Source: Lachnospiraceae bacterium
GTDB lineage: Bacteria > Bacillota > Clostridia > Lachnospirales > Lachnospiraceae
NCBI GenBank assembly: GCA_021770785.1
Contig: JAETQH010000002.1
Span: forward strand, 62,001-126,000
DNA: 64,000 nt
Reading direction: 5' to 3'
A model generated the notes under the pieces. That model was not told where the DNA came from. It saw only the letters and a list, made by a program, of their open reading frames with translations, and ran no database searches. Of the stretch, positions 18,473-26,378 are shown piece after piece; the stretch's first letter is position 1; every line of letters starts with the position of its first letter. The translations under genes were made by a program, and so were the position numbers.

Positions 18473-18501
18473 ATTATATAAGCAGAAAAGTAAGATGTCA
18501 A
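18473..18501 (-). promoter_or_regulatory. str operon promoter (consensus sigma-A type)
   Basis: On the minus strand TTGACA (complement of 18496-18501), a 17-bp spacer and TATAAT (complement of 18473-18478): perfect consensus. The start of transcription should be near 18466, leaving a leader of about 60 nt before rpsL. Confidence 0.88.
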
Positions 18502-18572
18502 GCACTTTTTTCACCGAATTGCAGGAAAATAGAGGGCTGAGAGACTTTTTCCACGTAAAACTCTTTTCTTGT

Positions 18573-18639
18573 CTAGTGTAGTGACAAATTTACTTTCAGG
18601 CAAGTCATTTAGCGCAATGTAAATGTGTCACTACACTAG
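18573..18639. repeat. 67-bp hairpin element with 21-bp arms
   Basis: Left arm 18573-18593 (CTAGTGTAGTGACA...) and right arm 18619-18639 are inverted with one mismatch; the loop is 25 nt. It lies between the str promoter and the end of the ABC-transporter operon. No T tract follows the stem on the minus strand. MITE-like or a binding site; origin unknown. Confidence 0.75.
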
Positions 18640-18713
18640 TATTAACAAATTTAAAACCAGTTATTCTCTTTTCTGTAATATACTTCCATCCGTCAAAGAA
18701 AACTCGCGTACTA

Positions 18714-19382
18714 TCATTTTCCATAAGAACCTATATAATATACTTCATCACATATTCGCTCAACTGAATCATCGTGTGTAGCCAAAACAATCGTAGTCCC
18801 CTGTTTCTTTAAGTACCTAAACATCTCCAATACTAACTGTTCATTTTCCTCGTCCAATGAACCAGTTGGTTCATCTGCAAATAATATTTCTGGTATTTTT
18901 ACTATCGATCTGCATATCGCAACTCTTTGCTTTTCACCTCGTGATAATGTCTGAGGTAACTTGTCTAACAGGTACTTTATATCGAACCACTTGGCAACTT
19001 CTTCCACCTTTTTTCTTATTCTTTCTTTTTTCTCACCAGAATACTGCAATGGCAAAGCGATATTCATAAACACATTCCTATCGTCTAGTAAGTACAGATT
19101 TTGAGGTATATACCCAACTTTTTCTCTACGATATCTTGCTCTCTCAGCATTTGACAATTTTTGTAGATCTATATCTCCATAAAGCACTTCTCCAGAATCC
19201 GCCATCATAGTTGCTGCTAAAATATTTAGTAAGGTGGATTTCCCGTTTCCACTTTTCCCTCTTATGGCTGTCATCTTATTTTTATATATCTGTAAATTCA
19301 TTTTATTCAAGACCATTTGAGTTCCTCCGGGACGTTTGAAACTCTTGCATAAGTCTTTAGTTTCCAATATTATGTCTTTCAC
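18714..19382 (-). CDS. ABC transporter ATP-binding protein (LolD/MacB type, bacteriocin-associated)
   Basis: 222 residues. Walker A GKSGNGKST, signature LSRGEKQR, Walker B ILFADEPTG and the H-loop LATHDD are all present. It powers the transporter formed with the two upstream-encoded permease-like proteins. Transporters of this type (MacB-like, with FtsX-type permeases) usually work on peptides at the membrane; next to a lactococcin-972-like gene they are thought to give immunity or export. The start overlaps the permease stop by 4 bp (ATGA), showing translational coupling. Confidence 0.9.
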   Translation of the reverse strand: MKDIILETKDLCKSFKRPGGTQMVLNKMNLQIYKNKMTAIRGKSGNGKSTLLNILAATMMADSGEVLYGDIDLQKLSNAERARYRREKVGYIPQNLYLLDDRNVFMNIALPLQYSGEKKERIRKKVEEVAKWFDIKYLLDKLPQTLSRGEKQRVAICRSIVKIPEILFADEPTGSLDEENEQLVLEMFRYLKKQGTTIVLATHDDSVERICDEVYYIGSYGK

Positions 19383-20650
19383 TGCAAATTATCCTCCTGA
19401 TTCAACATCAACATCAATTCTATATTTTTTAGTTTGTAAATCAGAATTAAAGAAATTCCAACCGTTAATATAATTGCTACCATTAAAATCATCAACATAA
19501 TTAGGGTATTCGCCATTTTCAACTGCACTAATACGCCCCACCCTAATAATGTCGCTAATGCGACAATCCCTAATTTCTCTATAACAAATTGTTTAATGAG
19601 CACCTGGAGTGTTGCGCCATTGAGATAATGAATAGCCATTATATGTAATCTTGTCTCCTGCATCATATATACTTGAGAGCCAATAGTGACCATATTAATA
19701 AAGAAAGCTAGCATCAGTAAATTTATAATCAAGTCATAATTTTCATTCAAGATATTTATCAACCCTCGATATTGCTGTATATTGGGATTTGATCCGATAA
19801 AATTATAATTATAAAATCCAGTTTTTTCAGAAATAGCTTCTAACTCCATCATCATATTTTGAGTAAAGTTGTCACCAAACGGTATTGAAATGTATCCGTT
19901 AATCATAGCAAAATAAACTATTTCTTGAAACCATTCATCGAACTCTGTTTCTGGTGCTTTGTAGTTTACATATGGGGATATCATATATTCATCCAAATAA
20001 AATTCAGTATTCCCATTAAAATAAACCAAGGAATTTTCTTGTAAGAAACCGATAATTTCAAGTTCAACCTCTTTTTGATAATACGTAGCTGTTAACCTAT
20101 CTCCAACTTCAAAATCATCTATGTAGTTACTTCCCATAAGTACTGGCAATACCCTTCCATTGTCATCAAAATCGCCTTGTTGAAACGTCCTTCCCTTTAT
20201 AACATCCAATTCAAAATACTTATATGCCTGCTCATTAATCTGAAATGCGTCTACTCGTTTTGAAAAACTACTATTATTAATAGTTAGTTCTTTCGGAAAA
20301 ACGCTATTAACATCGTCTATTATAATACTCTGGTTAAACATTGCCAAATATTGAAAACTGACTGCATTATCTAACGCATTATAATAGCTTTTAAGAATAT
20401 TCAAGGCATTCGGCTCATCCCTAAAGGCTTCAAATTCATCAGGATCAAAATATCCATCAATCAACTGATAAATAGCTTTATCTTTATAAGCTCTTTCAAG
20501 ACTGCTTTTTCCATGATGTGCTTCATTTGTAAATGCAAAAAACGTTCCTATCAAAATAAAGAAAGCTGTAATCTGGCAAATAAGCACAATATTTTCTGTT
20601 TTGTGGCTACGATAATAACGTATAATTTCTCCTATTATCACTTTCATCAC
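19379..20650 (-). CDS. FtsX-like ABC permease, bacteriocin-associated type
   Basis: 423 residues: one N-terminal membrane helix (ENIVLICQITAFFILIGTFFAF), a large extracellular domain of roughly 230 residues, and three C-terminal helices (LIINLLMLAFFINMVTIGS; VALATLLGWGVLVQL; MLMILMVAIILTVGISLILIY). That is the MacB/FtsX permease layout and resembles the integral membrane proteins encoded beside lactococcin 972. It overlaps both neighbours by 4 bp. Function in immunity or export is inferred from context. Confidence 0.8.
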   Translation of the reverse strand: MMKVIIGEIIRYYRSHKTENIVLICQITAFFILIGTFFAFTNEAHHGKSSLERAYKDKAIYQLIDGYFDPDEFEAFRDEPNALNILKSYYNALDNAVSFQYLAMFNQSIIIDDVNSVFPKELTINNSSFSKRVDAFQINEQAYKYFELDVIKGRTFQQGDFDDNGRVLPVLMGSNYIDDFEVGDRLTATYYQKEVELEIIGFLQENSLVYFNGNTEFYLDEYMISPYVNYKAPETEFDEWFQEIVYFAMINGYISIPFGDNFTQNMMMELEAISEKTGFYNYNFIGSNPNIQQYRGLINILNENYDLIINLLMLAFFINMVTIGSQVYMMQETRLHIMAIHYLNGATLQVLIKQFVIEKLGIVALATLLGWGVLVQLKMANTLIMLMILMVAIILTVGISLILIYKLKNIELMLMLNQEDNLQ

Positions 20651-21657
20651 AACCTTTCATTATAGATTATTACGCCGCATTTCCTGAGACTTTGATTATA
20701 GACATTTATCTTTATTACTTTTTTCCAAAAGAAAATTGCCTCCAAAATGCCAGAAAATATTATTATACCTATCGAAATCCACATCACGTTTTCTAATTGA
20801 CTCCTTGTTAACAATCCTCCAAAATATCCCACACCACTTGTGACAAGTAGTGAAACAATATTTATAACTAGGATTTCCAATTCTCCCTTAATCAAAATAA
20901 AAATTAGTGGCAAGCCATATATTTGGTATACTTTATAGCTCATATCATATTTTTTTTGTCTAAACTTACCAAATATAAAAATAGACAAAGTTGTAATAAA
21001 CAATACTTCAATAATTAATAATCTATAAAAGTATGAACTTTTAGTAAGTCGAGCTGTTCCCTTTATTGAGCCGTGTTGAATTTGTATCTCAGGATATTCA
21101 GCAATTAAAGATTTTTCCATCTTTCGAGCTCCTCTTTGTGTCTTAACATCCACAATGTATACAATATTATCCAACTCACTTTCTTTAAATTGTGCTCCAA
21201 ACAATATTATCAAATCATCACACGATGTTGCATACTCAGCCCCCACAACTCCAGTGACACGAAACTCCTGTCCCATAAAACTAATCCATTGATTACCTTT
21301 AGCATCTGAGTAAATCATTTTACCTGCATTTTTCCCAATAACAGCGACCGCTCCCATTTCTTCTTTTGGATAATAACCTTCCAACATAGGTGGCATCCAT
21401 TTTGATGTATCTTTTATCAGGATCCTACAATCTGAGTTAACCTCAACGTATACTCTATATTGTTCTGGCTCTTCTACGTCAGTCCAATCAATATTTCCCC
21501 CATTATAAATCAACAAAATGTTGTCATAGTATAATTGATTTGACAGCCGATCATAGTTTGTTTGCTTCTCAAAATATAGGAGAAATCCTGTCAAAAGTAT
21601 ATATATAACAATATTAATCAAGAAATAAAAGACTACTGATTTTCTAGTTATTCTCAT
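20647..21657 (-). CDS. Second MacB-like membrane protein of the bacteriocin operon
   Basis: About 336 residues from the ATG at 21657 (GGAG 10 nt upstream). The longer reading from 21777 would run through the terminator of the preceding gene and is rejected. One N-terminal helix (VVFYFLINIVIYILLTGFLLYF), an extracellular domain with a MacB-like section (YYPKEEMGAVAVIGKNAGK), and three C-terminal helices. With the 423-aa permease and the ATPase it makes a complete asymmetrical transporter. Stop and start overlap by ATGA with the next gene. Confidence 0.72.
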   Translation of the reverse strand: MRITRKSVVFYFLINIVIYILLTGFLLYFEKQTNYDRLSNQLYYDNILLIYNGGNIDWTDVEEPEQYRVYVEVNSDCRILIKDTSKWMPPMLEGYYPKEEMGAVAVIGKNAGKMIYSDAKGNQWISFMGQEFRVTGVVGAEYATSCDDLIILFGAQFKESELDNIVYIVDVKTQRGARKMEKSLIAEYPEIQIQHGSIKGTARLTKSSYFYRLLIIEVLFITTLSIFIFGKFRQKKYDMSYKVYQIYGLPLIFILIKGELEILVINIVSLLVTSGVGYFGGLLTRSQLENVMWISIGIIIFSGILEAIFFWKKVIKINVYNQSLRKCGVIIYNERL

Positions 21658-21693
21658 ATATCTCCACTCCTTCGTTACTTTTTCTTCGTAGAA

Positions 21694-21732
21694 AATAAAA
21701 TGTGGTGTAGCACATAATTTTGCCACACCACA
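21694..21732 (-). terminator. Terminator or attenuator between the secreted peptide and transporter genes
   Basis: TGTGGTGTAGC 21701-21711 pairs with GCCACACCACA 21722-21732 (one mismatch) and is followed on the minus strand by TTTTATTTTC. It should make transporter expression lower than peptide expression. Confidence 0.75.
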
Positions 21733-21764
21733 ATGCACTCTAGCACTTACTTTAAAACCATTTT

Positions 21765-22247
21765 TTAACTTCCCCAATATGTTCTAGCTTCTGTGTTATC
21801 AAACAACCCTGGCAGATAATACGGTGATGTTGCCTTAGTTGCATTTTCGCCCCACTGACGGCCACTTGTTGTTTTCACAGTTCCATTGCTCAACTCCATT
21901 CGTGCAGTTGTATAGTGATACTTGTAATACCACAAAGTCTCTCCAAATGCTGCGTATTCTGCATCTCCACCACTATTATCAATTATTCTAGTCAATCTCT
22001 TTCCAGTATGTTTATCTGGAGTTTTAGATGGTGTCCCCGAAGCTTTTACTTTCAGATTCGACACTACAGGAGTTCCGAAAGTATAAGTATCTGTCATTCC
22101 TGAAACACCGTTGACATAGTATCCTGTAGACTCAGACCAACCTCCAGATACACTACTCATATCCTTGTCTGCTGCAAATGCGGATACTCCATTTACAGAC
22201 CCGAGTAAAACAACCGCAGCTAATGCTGCTATAAGTTTTCTTTTCAT
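21765..22247 (-). CDS. Secreted lactococcin-972-like bacteriocin candidate
   Basis: 160 residues with a clear Sec signal peptide (MKRKLIAALAAVVLLGSVNG, likely cleavage after SAFA, about residue 25). The mature part has no cysteine and is rich in Gly, Ser, Thr, Tyr and Trp (GGWSESTGYY; ETLWYYKYHYTT; ARTYWGS), recalling lactococcin 972, which blocks septum formation by binding lipid II. It is longer than lactococcin 972 (about 90 residues). The gene starts 29 bp after agrD and is followed by a MacB-type transporter, the usual neighbourhood. AAGGAGGG lies before the ATG. Other secreted roles cannot be excluded. Confidence 0.68.
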   Translation of the reverse strand: MKRKLIAALAAVVLLGSVNGVSAFAADKDMSSVSGGWSESTGYYVNGVSGMTDTYTFGTPVVSNLKVKASGTPSKTPDKHTGKRLTRIIDNSGGDAEYAAFGETLWYYKYHYTTARMELSNGTVKTTSGRQWGENATKATSPYYLPGLFDNTEARTYWGS

Positions 22248-22276
22248 ACAATTTCCCTCCTTCGTTTTTATGGTAG

Positions 22277-22429
22277 TTAATATTGCTTACGTAGTTGTTT
22301 TGGTGCCTTTGGTTCGTATAACAAACCACGGCACAATGAATTTGCATTACTTCGAGCAATGACAGCCAATGCTTGAAGTACGAAACGGGCACTTTTCTGG
22401 GTTGCCTTATTTGTTTGCTTATTGTTCAT
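22277..22429 (-). CDS. agrD: AgrD autoinducing peptide precursor
   Basis: 50 residues from the ATG at 22429 (AAGGAGTG upstream). Layout of AgrD: a basic amphipathic leader (MNNKQTNKATQKSARFVLQ), the peptide region with one cysteine (SNANSLCRGLL, Cys33) and an acidic-type tail (YEPKAPKQLRKQY) that lines up with the staphylococcal DEPKVPTNL tail. By that alignment the thiolactone ring would be Cys33-Arg-Gly-Leu-Leu37, cut before Tyr38 by AgrB. It is divergent from agrC, unlike the agrBDCA order of staphylococci, and runs into the lactococcin-972-like gene. Confidence 0.85.
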   Translation of the reverse strand: MNNKQTNKATQKSARFVLQALAVIARSNANSLCRGLLYEPKAPKQLRKQY

Positions 22430-22491
22430 TGTTTTCACTCCTTTCTTAATTATCTGATAACTCAAGCAACTTTACTTACTGATATATGCTT

Positions 22492-22560
22492 AATATAGCA
22501 AAGCATTTAATTTTTTCAATCCTCTATGCACGAATGGTACGTCAACATGCACGAACGGTA
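22492..22560 (-). promoter_or_regulatory. agrD promoter with two AgrA/LytTR-type direct repeats
   Basis: On the minus strand TACCGTTCGTGCAT (complement of 22547-22560) and TACCATTCGTGCAT (complement of 22526-22539) repeat with a 21-bp period, two helical turns. Both match the LytTR half-site pattern (ACNGTT-like). A TATATT -10 lies at 22492-22497, placing the proximal repeat around -35 to -45. This fits direct activation of agrD and the bacteriocin gene by AgrA. Confidence 0.75.
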
Positions 22561-22570
22561 TTATATTGTG

Positions 22571-22599
22571 TTGTGTATATATTTTTTTGATGATAAAAT
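22571..22599 (+). promoter_or_regulatory. Putative promoter for agrC-agrA-agrB
   Basis: TTGTGT at 22571-22576, 17 bp, TAAAAT at 22594-22599, 32 bp before the agrC start. It is back to back with the agrD promoter, so the LytTR repeats could act on both. Confidence 0.5.
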
Positions 22600-22631
22600 T
22601 GCATTAGAAAATATTTGAGGAAGAAATTGTT

Positions 22632-23984
22632 ATGATTTTAATTGATGCCATTTGGGAATATATTGTTAATTTTCTTGAATTGACTTTGTTTATAGTATTT
22701 ATTCGTACAAAGTTACATACAAAAGCAAGTTTTAAATATCAAACATTTTGGATGATCTTATTTGTAACGATACACTTCATAATATTATGTTTTATGAACA
22801 GAATGGAAGTCTCATCATATATTACATTGTTATCATCCTGCATTTTAGATATTGTATATGCCGTGACTTTTTATCGTGACAATATAATTCTTCGTGTTTT
22901 TTGGGGATTTTCATATTCAATTATATGTTTAGTGGCAGAACAAATTTCTTTTTTTATTCCTGTTACACTTTATAAAGGTACATCCTTGGACTTACTCTTA
23001 GGCGGGAATTTACGAAAGCCATATACTATGCTGTACTTGACAATGATTGCAGTGCTTGTATTATTACTTCACTATGTAGCAAACAAAGACATTGCATTCT
23101 CTCCTTTTCAGAAAATTGCGTATATCTTGATTGCGATTTCGGGGCTTGCAATTGGTCATTATATTTTAAGATTAACACTGGAAGCTGTAGATAAATTTGG
23201 AGTTTCTTCTTTTTCAACAAGACTATCATATGTAAACTTGTTCTTTCTTGTTTTATTTTTAACTTTACTATTATATATCTATCAGCTAGGGTACTCAAAA
23301 GAAGAAAATTTGCGTCTGTTAGAAGAACAAAAGATCTACAAATTAGAAAGAGCGGAATTTAATAGTTTAGCTGAAACAACAGAACGATTAAGAGAAATGA
23401 AACATGATATGCAAATTTATTTAGATGCAATCAATGTTTTGGCTAAAGATGAAAAATGGGATGAACTTATATCATATACAGAACGATATCATAATAATCT
23501 CGCAATTACACATAGTACAATAGCGACCGGAAATGTTGCGATTGATTGCGTCCTTACTGCTAAGTTAGATTACGCCGAAAAACATGGCATCAAAACTGAA
23601 TACTCGATCATGGCTCCCGAACCTTTCCCGCTAGATTCCGTTGAGCTTTCATCAATGCTTGGCAATATATGGAATAATGCTATTGAGGCAGGAGAAAGGC
23701 TTCTGGCATCTAATCCAACAGAACAACCATATATCTATTTTTACATCAAACCCTATCAAACTATGATACTGATTCATATTGAAAATAACTTTGATGGTGT
23801 AATAAAAGGAAAAATAGATGAGGAAATTCTTAGCACAAAATCAGGAACAGGACATGGATTAGGAATAAAACGAGTGAAAGAAATTGTAGAAAAAGCTGGC
23901 GGAATGTTACAGATTGCATCTGAGAATGATGTCTTTTCTGTACATATAATGCTTCCTGATAAGGAGAATAAATATCAACTATGA
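22632..23984 (+). CDS. agrC: AgrC-type sensor histidine kinase (HPK10 family)
   Basis: 450 residues. The first 220 hold six or seven membrane helices, the sensor for an external cyclic peptide. The cytoplasmic part has the HPK10 phospho-acceptor motif (EMKHDMQIYL, His near residue 258), the N-box NIWNNAIEAGE and the G-box GTGHGLGIKRVKEI. It should autophosphorylate on binding the AgrD-derived peptide and pass phosphate to AgrA. The stop overlaps the agrA start by 4 bp. GAGGAAG precedes the ATG. Confidence 0.93.
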   Translation: MILIDAIWEYIVNFLELTLFIVFIRTKLHTKASFKYQTFWMILFVTIHFIILCFMNRMEVSSYITLLSSCILDIVYAVTFYRDNIILRVFWGFSYSIICLVAEQISFFIPVTLYKGTSLDLLLGGNLRKPYTMLYLTMIAVLVLLLHYVANKDIAFSPFQKIAYILIAISGLAIGHYILRLTLEAVDKFGVSSFSTRLSYVNLFFLVLFLTLLLYIYQLGYSKEENLRLLEEQKIYKLERAEFNSLAETTERLREMKHDMQIYLDAINVLAKDEKWDELISYTERYHNNLAITHSTIATGNVAIDCVLTAKLDYAEKHGIKTEYSIMAPEPFPLDSVELSSMLGNIWNNAIEAGERLLASNPTEQPYIYFYIKPYQTMILIHIENNFDGVIKGKIDEEILSTKSGTGHGLGIKRVKEIVEKAGGMLQIASENDVFSVHIMLPDKENKYQL

Positions 23985-24712
23985 AAATGAAAATAACAAT
24001 TCTTGAAGATTCAGTGATTGAGGCAGAACGATTAAGAAGTGGAATATGGAAATATGGTCAACAATATGACTGGGATATTGGCATAGATGAATATAAATCC
24101 GGAGAAGATTATTTTTTACATAATCCAGATTGCCAGTCAATACAATCATCAGCCTTTTTTCTGGATATACAAATGGGTGAAATGAACGGAATAGATGTTG
24201 CCAAACGTCTTAGAGCATCGGGTTATAAGGGAATTATAGTATTTTTGACTGCTTTCAGAGAGTACGTGTTTCATGGGTATGAAGTACGAGCTTTGAACTA
24301 TTTACTTAAACCTGTGAGGGAACATAAATTGTTTTTATGTTTGAATGAAATTGCAAAAGAATTATCTAATAATACATACATATATCGAAATAAACAGGAA
24401 ATCGTTAGTATTCCTTATACGGAAATATTAACATTTTCAAGCAGTTTACATTATGTAGATATATTAACAGTAAGTGGTAAATGCTATGAACAAATGTCAA
24501 CATTAAATAAAATAATCGAGCACCTGCCAAGTGAATTTATTCGAACCCATCGTTCGTATATCGTAAACATGGCACATATATATCGAATTACATCTGGAAC
24601 TATCGAATTATCTAACCATTTAACCACACAAATTGCACGTTCCTACTCCAAGGATGTCATAAATGCTTTTGCCAAATATACTACGAGATTTGATACAAAT
24701 GGGGAATTTTAA
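23981..24712 (+). CDS. agrA: AgrA-type LytTR response regulator
   Basis: 243 residues. An N-terminal receiver with the phosphorylated Asp in FFLDIQMGEMNGIDVA and the conserved Thr/Lys (FLTAFRE, YLLKPV), then a LytTR DNA-binding domain from about residue 135 (VSIPYTEILTFSSSLHYVDI ... FIRTHRSYIVNMAHI). LytTR proteins bind paired 9-bp repeats near -35; the repeats at 22526-22560 are the obvious target. Coupled by overlaps to agrC and agrB. Confidence 0.93.
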   Translation: MKMKITILEDSVIEAERLRSGIWKYGQQYDWDIGIDEYKSGEDYFLHNPDCQSIQSSAFFLDIQMGEMNGIDVAKRLRASGYKGIIVFLTAFREYVFHGYEVRALNYLLKPVREHKLFLCLNEIAKELSNNTYIYRNKQEIVSIPYTEILTFSSSLHYVDILTVSGKCYEQMSTLNKIIEHLPSEFIRTHRSYIVNMAHIYRITSGTIELSNHLTTQIARSYSKDVINAFAKYTTRFDTNGEF

Positions 24713-25266
24713 TGATTACAAAATGGGCTACTGATATTGCAACCAAGTTGACAAAAATATCCAGCGAAGACATTTGTCAAGAACAACTGGATATATACAT
24801 ATATGGATTGGAATGTTTTTTTAATACATTTATCACCATAACACTTTTGACATTATGGGGAATTCTGTCTCATACACTCGGTTTTACATTTCTTTGGGTA
24901 GTGGCATTCTCTCTATTAAGGCATTGCACAGGTGGAATACATGCTCCAACACAGTTCACATGCATAGCAGGGAGTGTTCTGCTCGGATGTCTAAACAAAT
25001 GGACAATTATATATATAAAACAAACTCTACGGGGCTACATACTACTTATGCTTATGTGCATATTATTTGCACCTGCAAGTACTAATAAGATTTCACTCTC
25101 TTCAAAGCAAAAAAAAATCTATAAATTTATTTCTGTTATAATTGTAATTATGGGGCTTTTGCTCTATTGCAAAATAGGAGCTACAAAATTAACCTCAACT
25201 ATCTTTTATTCATTTTGGTGCGTGACTATTCTAATGATATTGGAGCAAATACGTAAACGCAACTAG
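24712..25266 (+). CDS. agrB: AgrB membrane peptidase
   Basis: 184 residues with about five membrane helices. The catalytic pair is in LLRHCTGGIHAPTQFTC: His and Cys seven residues apart, as His77 and Cys84 of staphylococcal AgrB. It trims the AgrD C-terminal tail and forms the thiolactone. It starts within the agrA stop (TAATG). The peptide gene lies upstream on the other strand, so precursor and processing enzyme are in different transcripts. Confidence 0.93.
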   Translation: MITKWATDIATKLTKISSEDICQEQLDIYIYGLECFFNTFITITLLTLWGILSHTLGFTFLWVVAFSLLRHCTGGIHAPTQFTCIAGSVLLGCLNKWTIIYIKQTLRGYILLMLMCILFAPASTNKISLSSKQKKIYKFISVIIVIMGLLLYCKIGATKLTSTIFYSFWCVTILMILEQIRKRN

Positions 25267-25414
25267 TTTCGACAGGATAAACAGGGTAATGGCAACCTTT
25301 GTAATCTCGACAGTGCGCTGCACACTGTCCCCGCTCTCATTGACTCAATGCTCGGTGAATGATATATTTAGAGCAGAAACAATCCGGACACTGAATAGGA
25401 GAACAGTAAAAGTC

Positions 25415-26209
25415 ATGACCATAATTTTCCCAGCTTCTATTAATGAAATAATCAAAAACAAGACCTACCGCATAGATTCCGTTGGCATGTCCGTTTCAAA
25501 AGTTTTACTTTTTGAAGATATGGTTTTAAAAATTCAGCCGGAGAATGAAGAAACTCAAAACGAGCACCTGATGATGGAGTGGTTAGACGGAAAACTGCCC
25601 GTACCAAAGGTCATTTGCCACGAAATACAGGACGGGATGGATTATTTGCTGATGACACGTATCTGCGGCAAAATGTCCTGCGCCGACGAATATTTGCAAG
25701 ATGCAGACCGTCTGGCACAGATACTGGCATCCGGCTTAACGAAATTATGGAGCATAGATATTTCCGATTGCCCCTGCAATATGAATCTGGACCGGAAATT
25801 AAAGATGGCAGAATACAATGTAAAAAATCATCTGGTAGATATGGATAACGTTGACCCGCAGACCTTCGGAGAAAACGGTTTTAAAAATCCCGAACATCTG
25901 CTGGACTACCTGTGCACCCACCGCCCGCCGGAGGATTTGGTATTGTCCCACGGAGATTTCTGCCTCCCCAACATTATTCTGGAAAACGGGCGGATAAGCG
26001 GTTTTATCGACTTGGGGAAAATGGGAATCGCCGACAGATGGCAGGATATTGCACTATGCTACCGCAGTTTCCGGGGGAACTGTACAGGAAAATACCATAA
26101 AACCTCCCGACAGTTTCCCTATCACCCGGATTTGCTTTTTGAAAAATCAGGCATTACCCCCGATTGGGATAAAATCAATTACTACTTATTATTAGATGAG
26201 CTATTTTAA
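25415..26209 (+). CDS. Aminoglycoside 3'-phosphotransferase-like kinase
   Basis: 264 residues from the ATG at 25415, exactly the usual APH(3') length; an earlier in-frame start at 25289 has no ribosome site and runs through a hairpin. Family motifs: LSHGDFCLPNIIL (catalytic HGD..N), FIDLGKMGIADRWQDIAL (metal-binding ID.G and RxxD) and the C-terminal LLLDELF. ATP-dependent phosphorylation of the 3'-OH of kanamycin-type drugs is the family function; whether this copy gives resistance is unknown. It sits between agrB and rpoC with no mobility gene close by. G+C is higher than in the agr genes. Confidence 0.88.
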   Translation: MTIIFPASINEIIKNKTYRIDSVGMSVSKVLLFEDMVLKIQPENEETQNEHLMMEWLDGKLPVPKVICHEIQDGMDYLLMTRICGKMSCADEYLQDADRLAQILASGLTKLWSIDISDCPCNMNLDRKLKMAEYNVKNHLVDMDNVDPQTFGENGFKNPEHLLDYLCTHRPPEDLVLSHGDFCLPNIILENGRISGFIDLGKMGIADRWQDIALCYRSFRGNCTGKYHKTSRQFPYHPDLLFEKSGITPDWDKINYYLLLDELF

Positions 26210-26211
26210 CA

Positions 26212-26305
26212 AAAAGCCCCTCACCGTCTCCATCTACCGCCCCCAAAAGTCAAACCTAAAAATCTAACTCTTGGAGGTCGGTACATGAATACGGTAAGGG
26301 GCTTT
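26212..26305. terminator. Long-stem bidirectional terminator between the APH gene and rpoC
   Basis: AAAGCCCC(T)CACCGT (26213-26227) pairs with ACGGT(A)AGGGGCTTT (26291-26305). On the minus strand the second arm is followed by TTTTTG, ending rpoBC transcripts. The 60-nt loop contains a GGAGG and ATG on the plus strand that would read only into the rpoC end; I do not call it a gene. Confidence 0.75.
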
Positions 26306-26378
26306 CTTATCACGGTTGCTGCTCAACGAGCAAAAACACATTTCTTACTGTGTATCGAAGTTCTCTCAACCTCAATGC

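Noticed and set aside
21658-21777. 40-residue extension of the second MacB-like protein
   Set aside because: It covers a terminator hairpin and the 3' end of the bacteriocin-like gene; the ATG at 21657 has a ribosome site.
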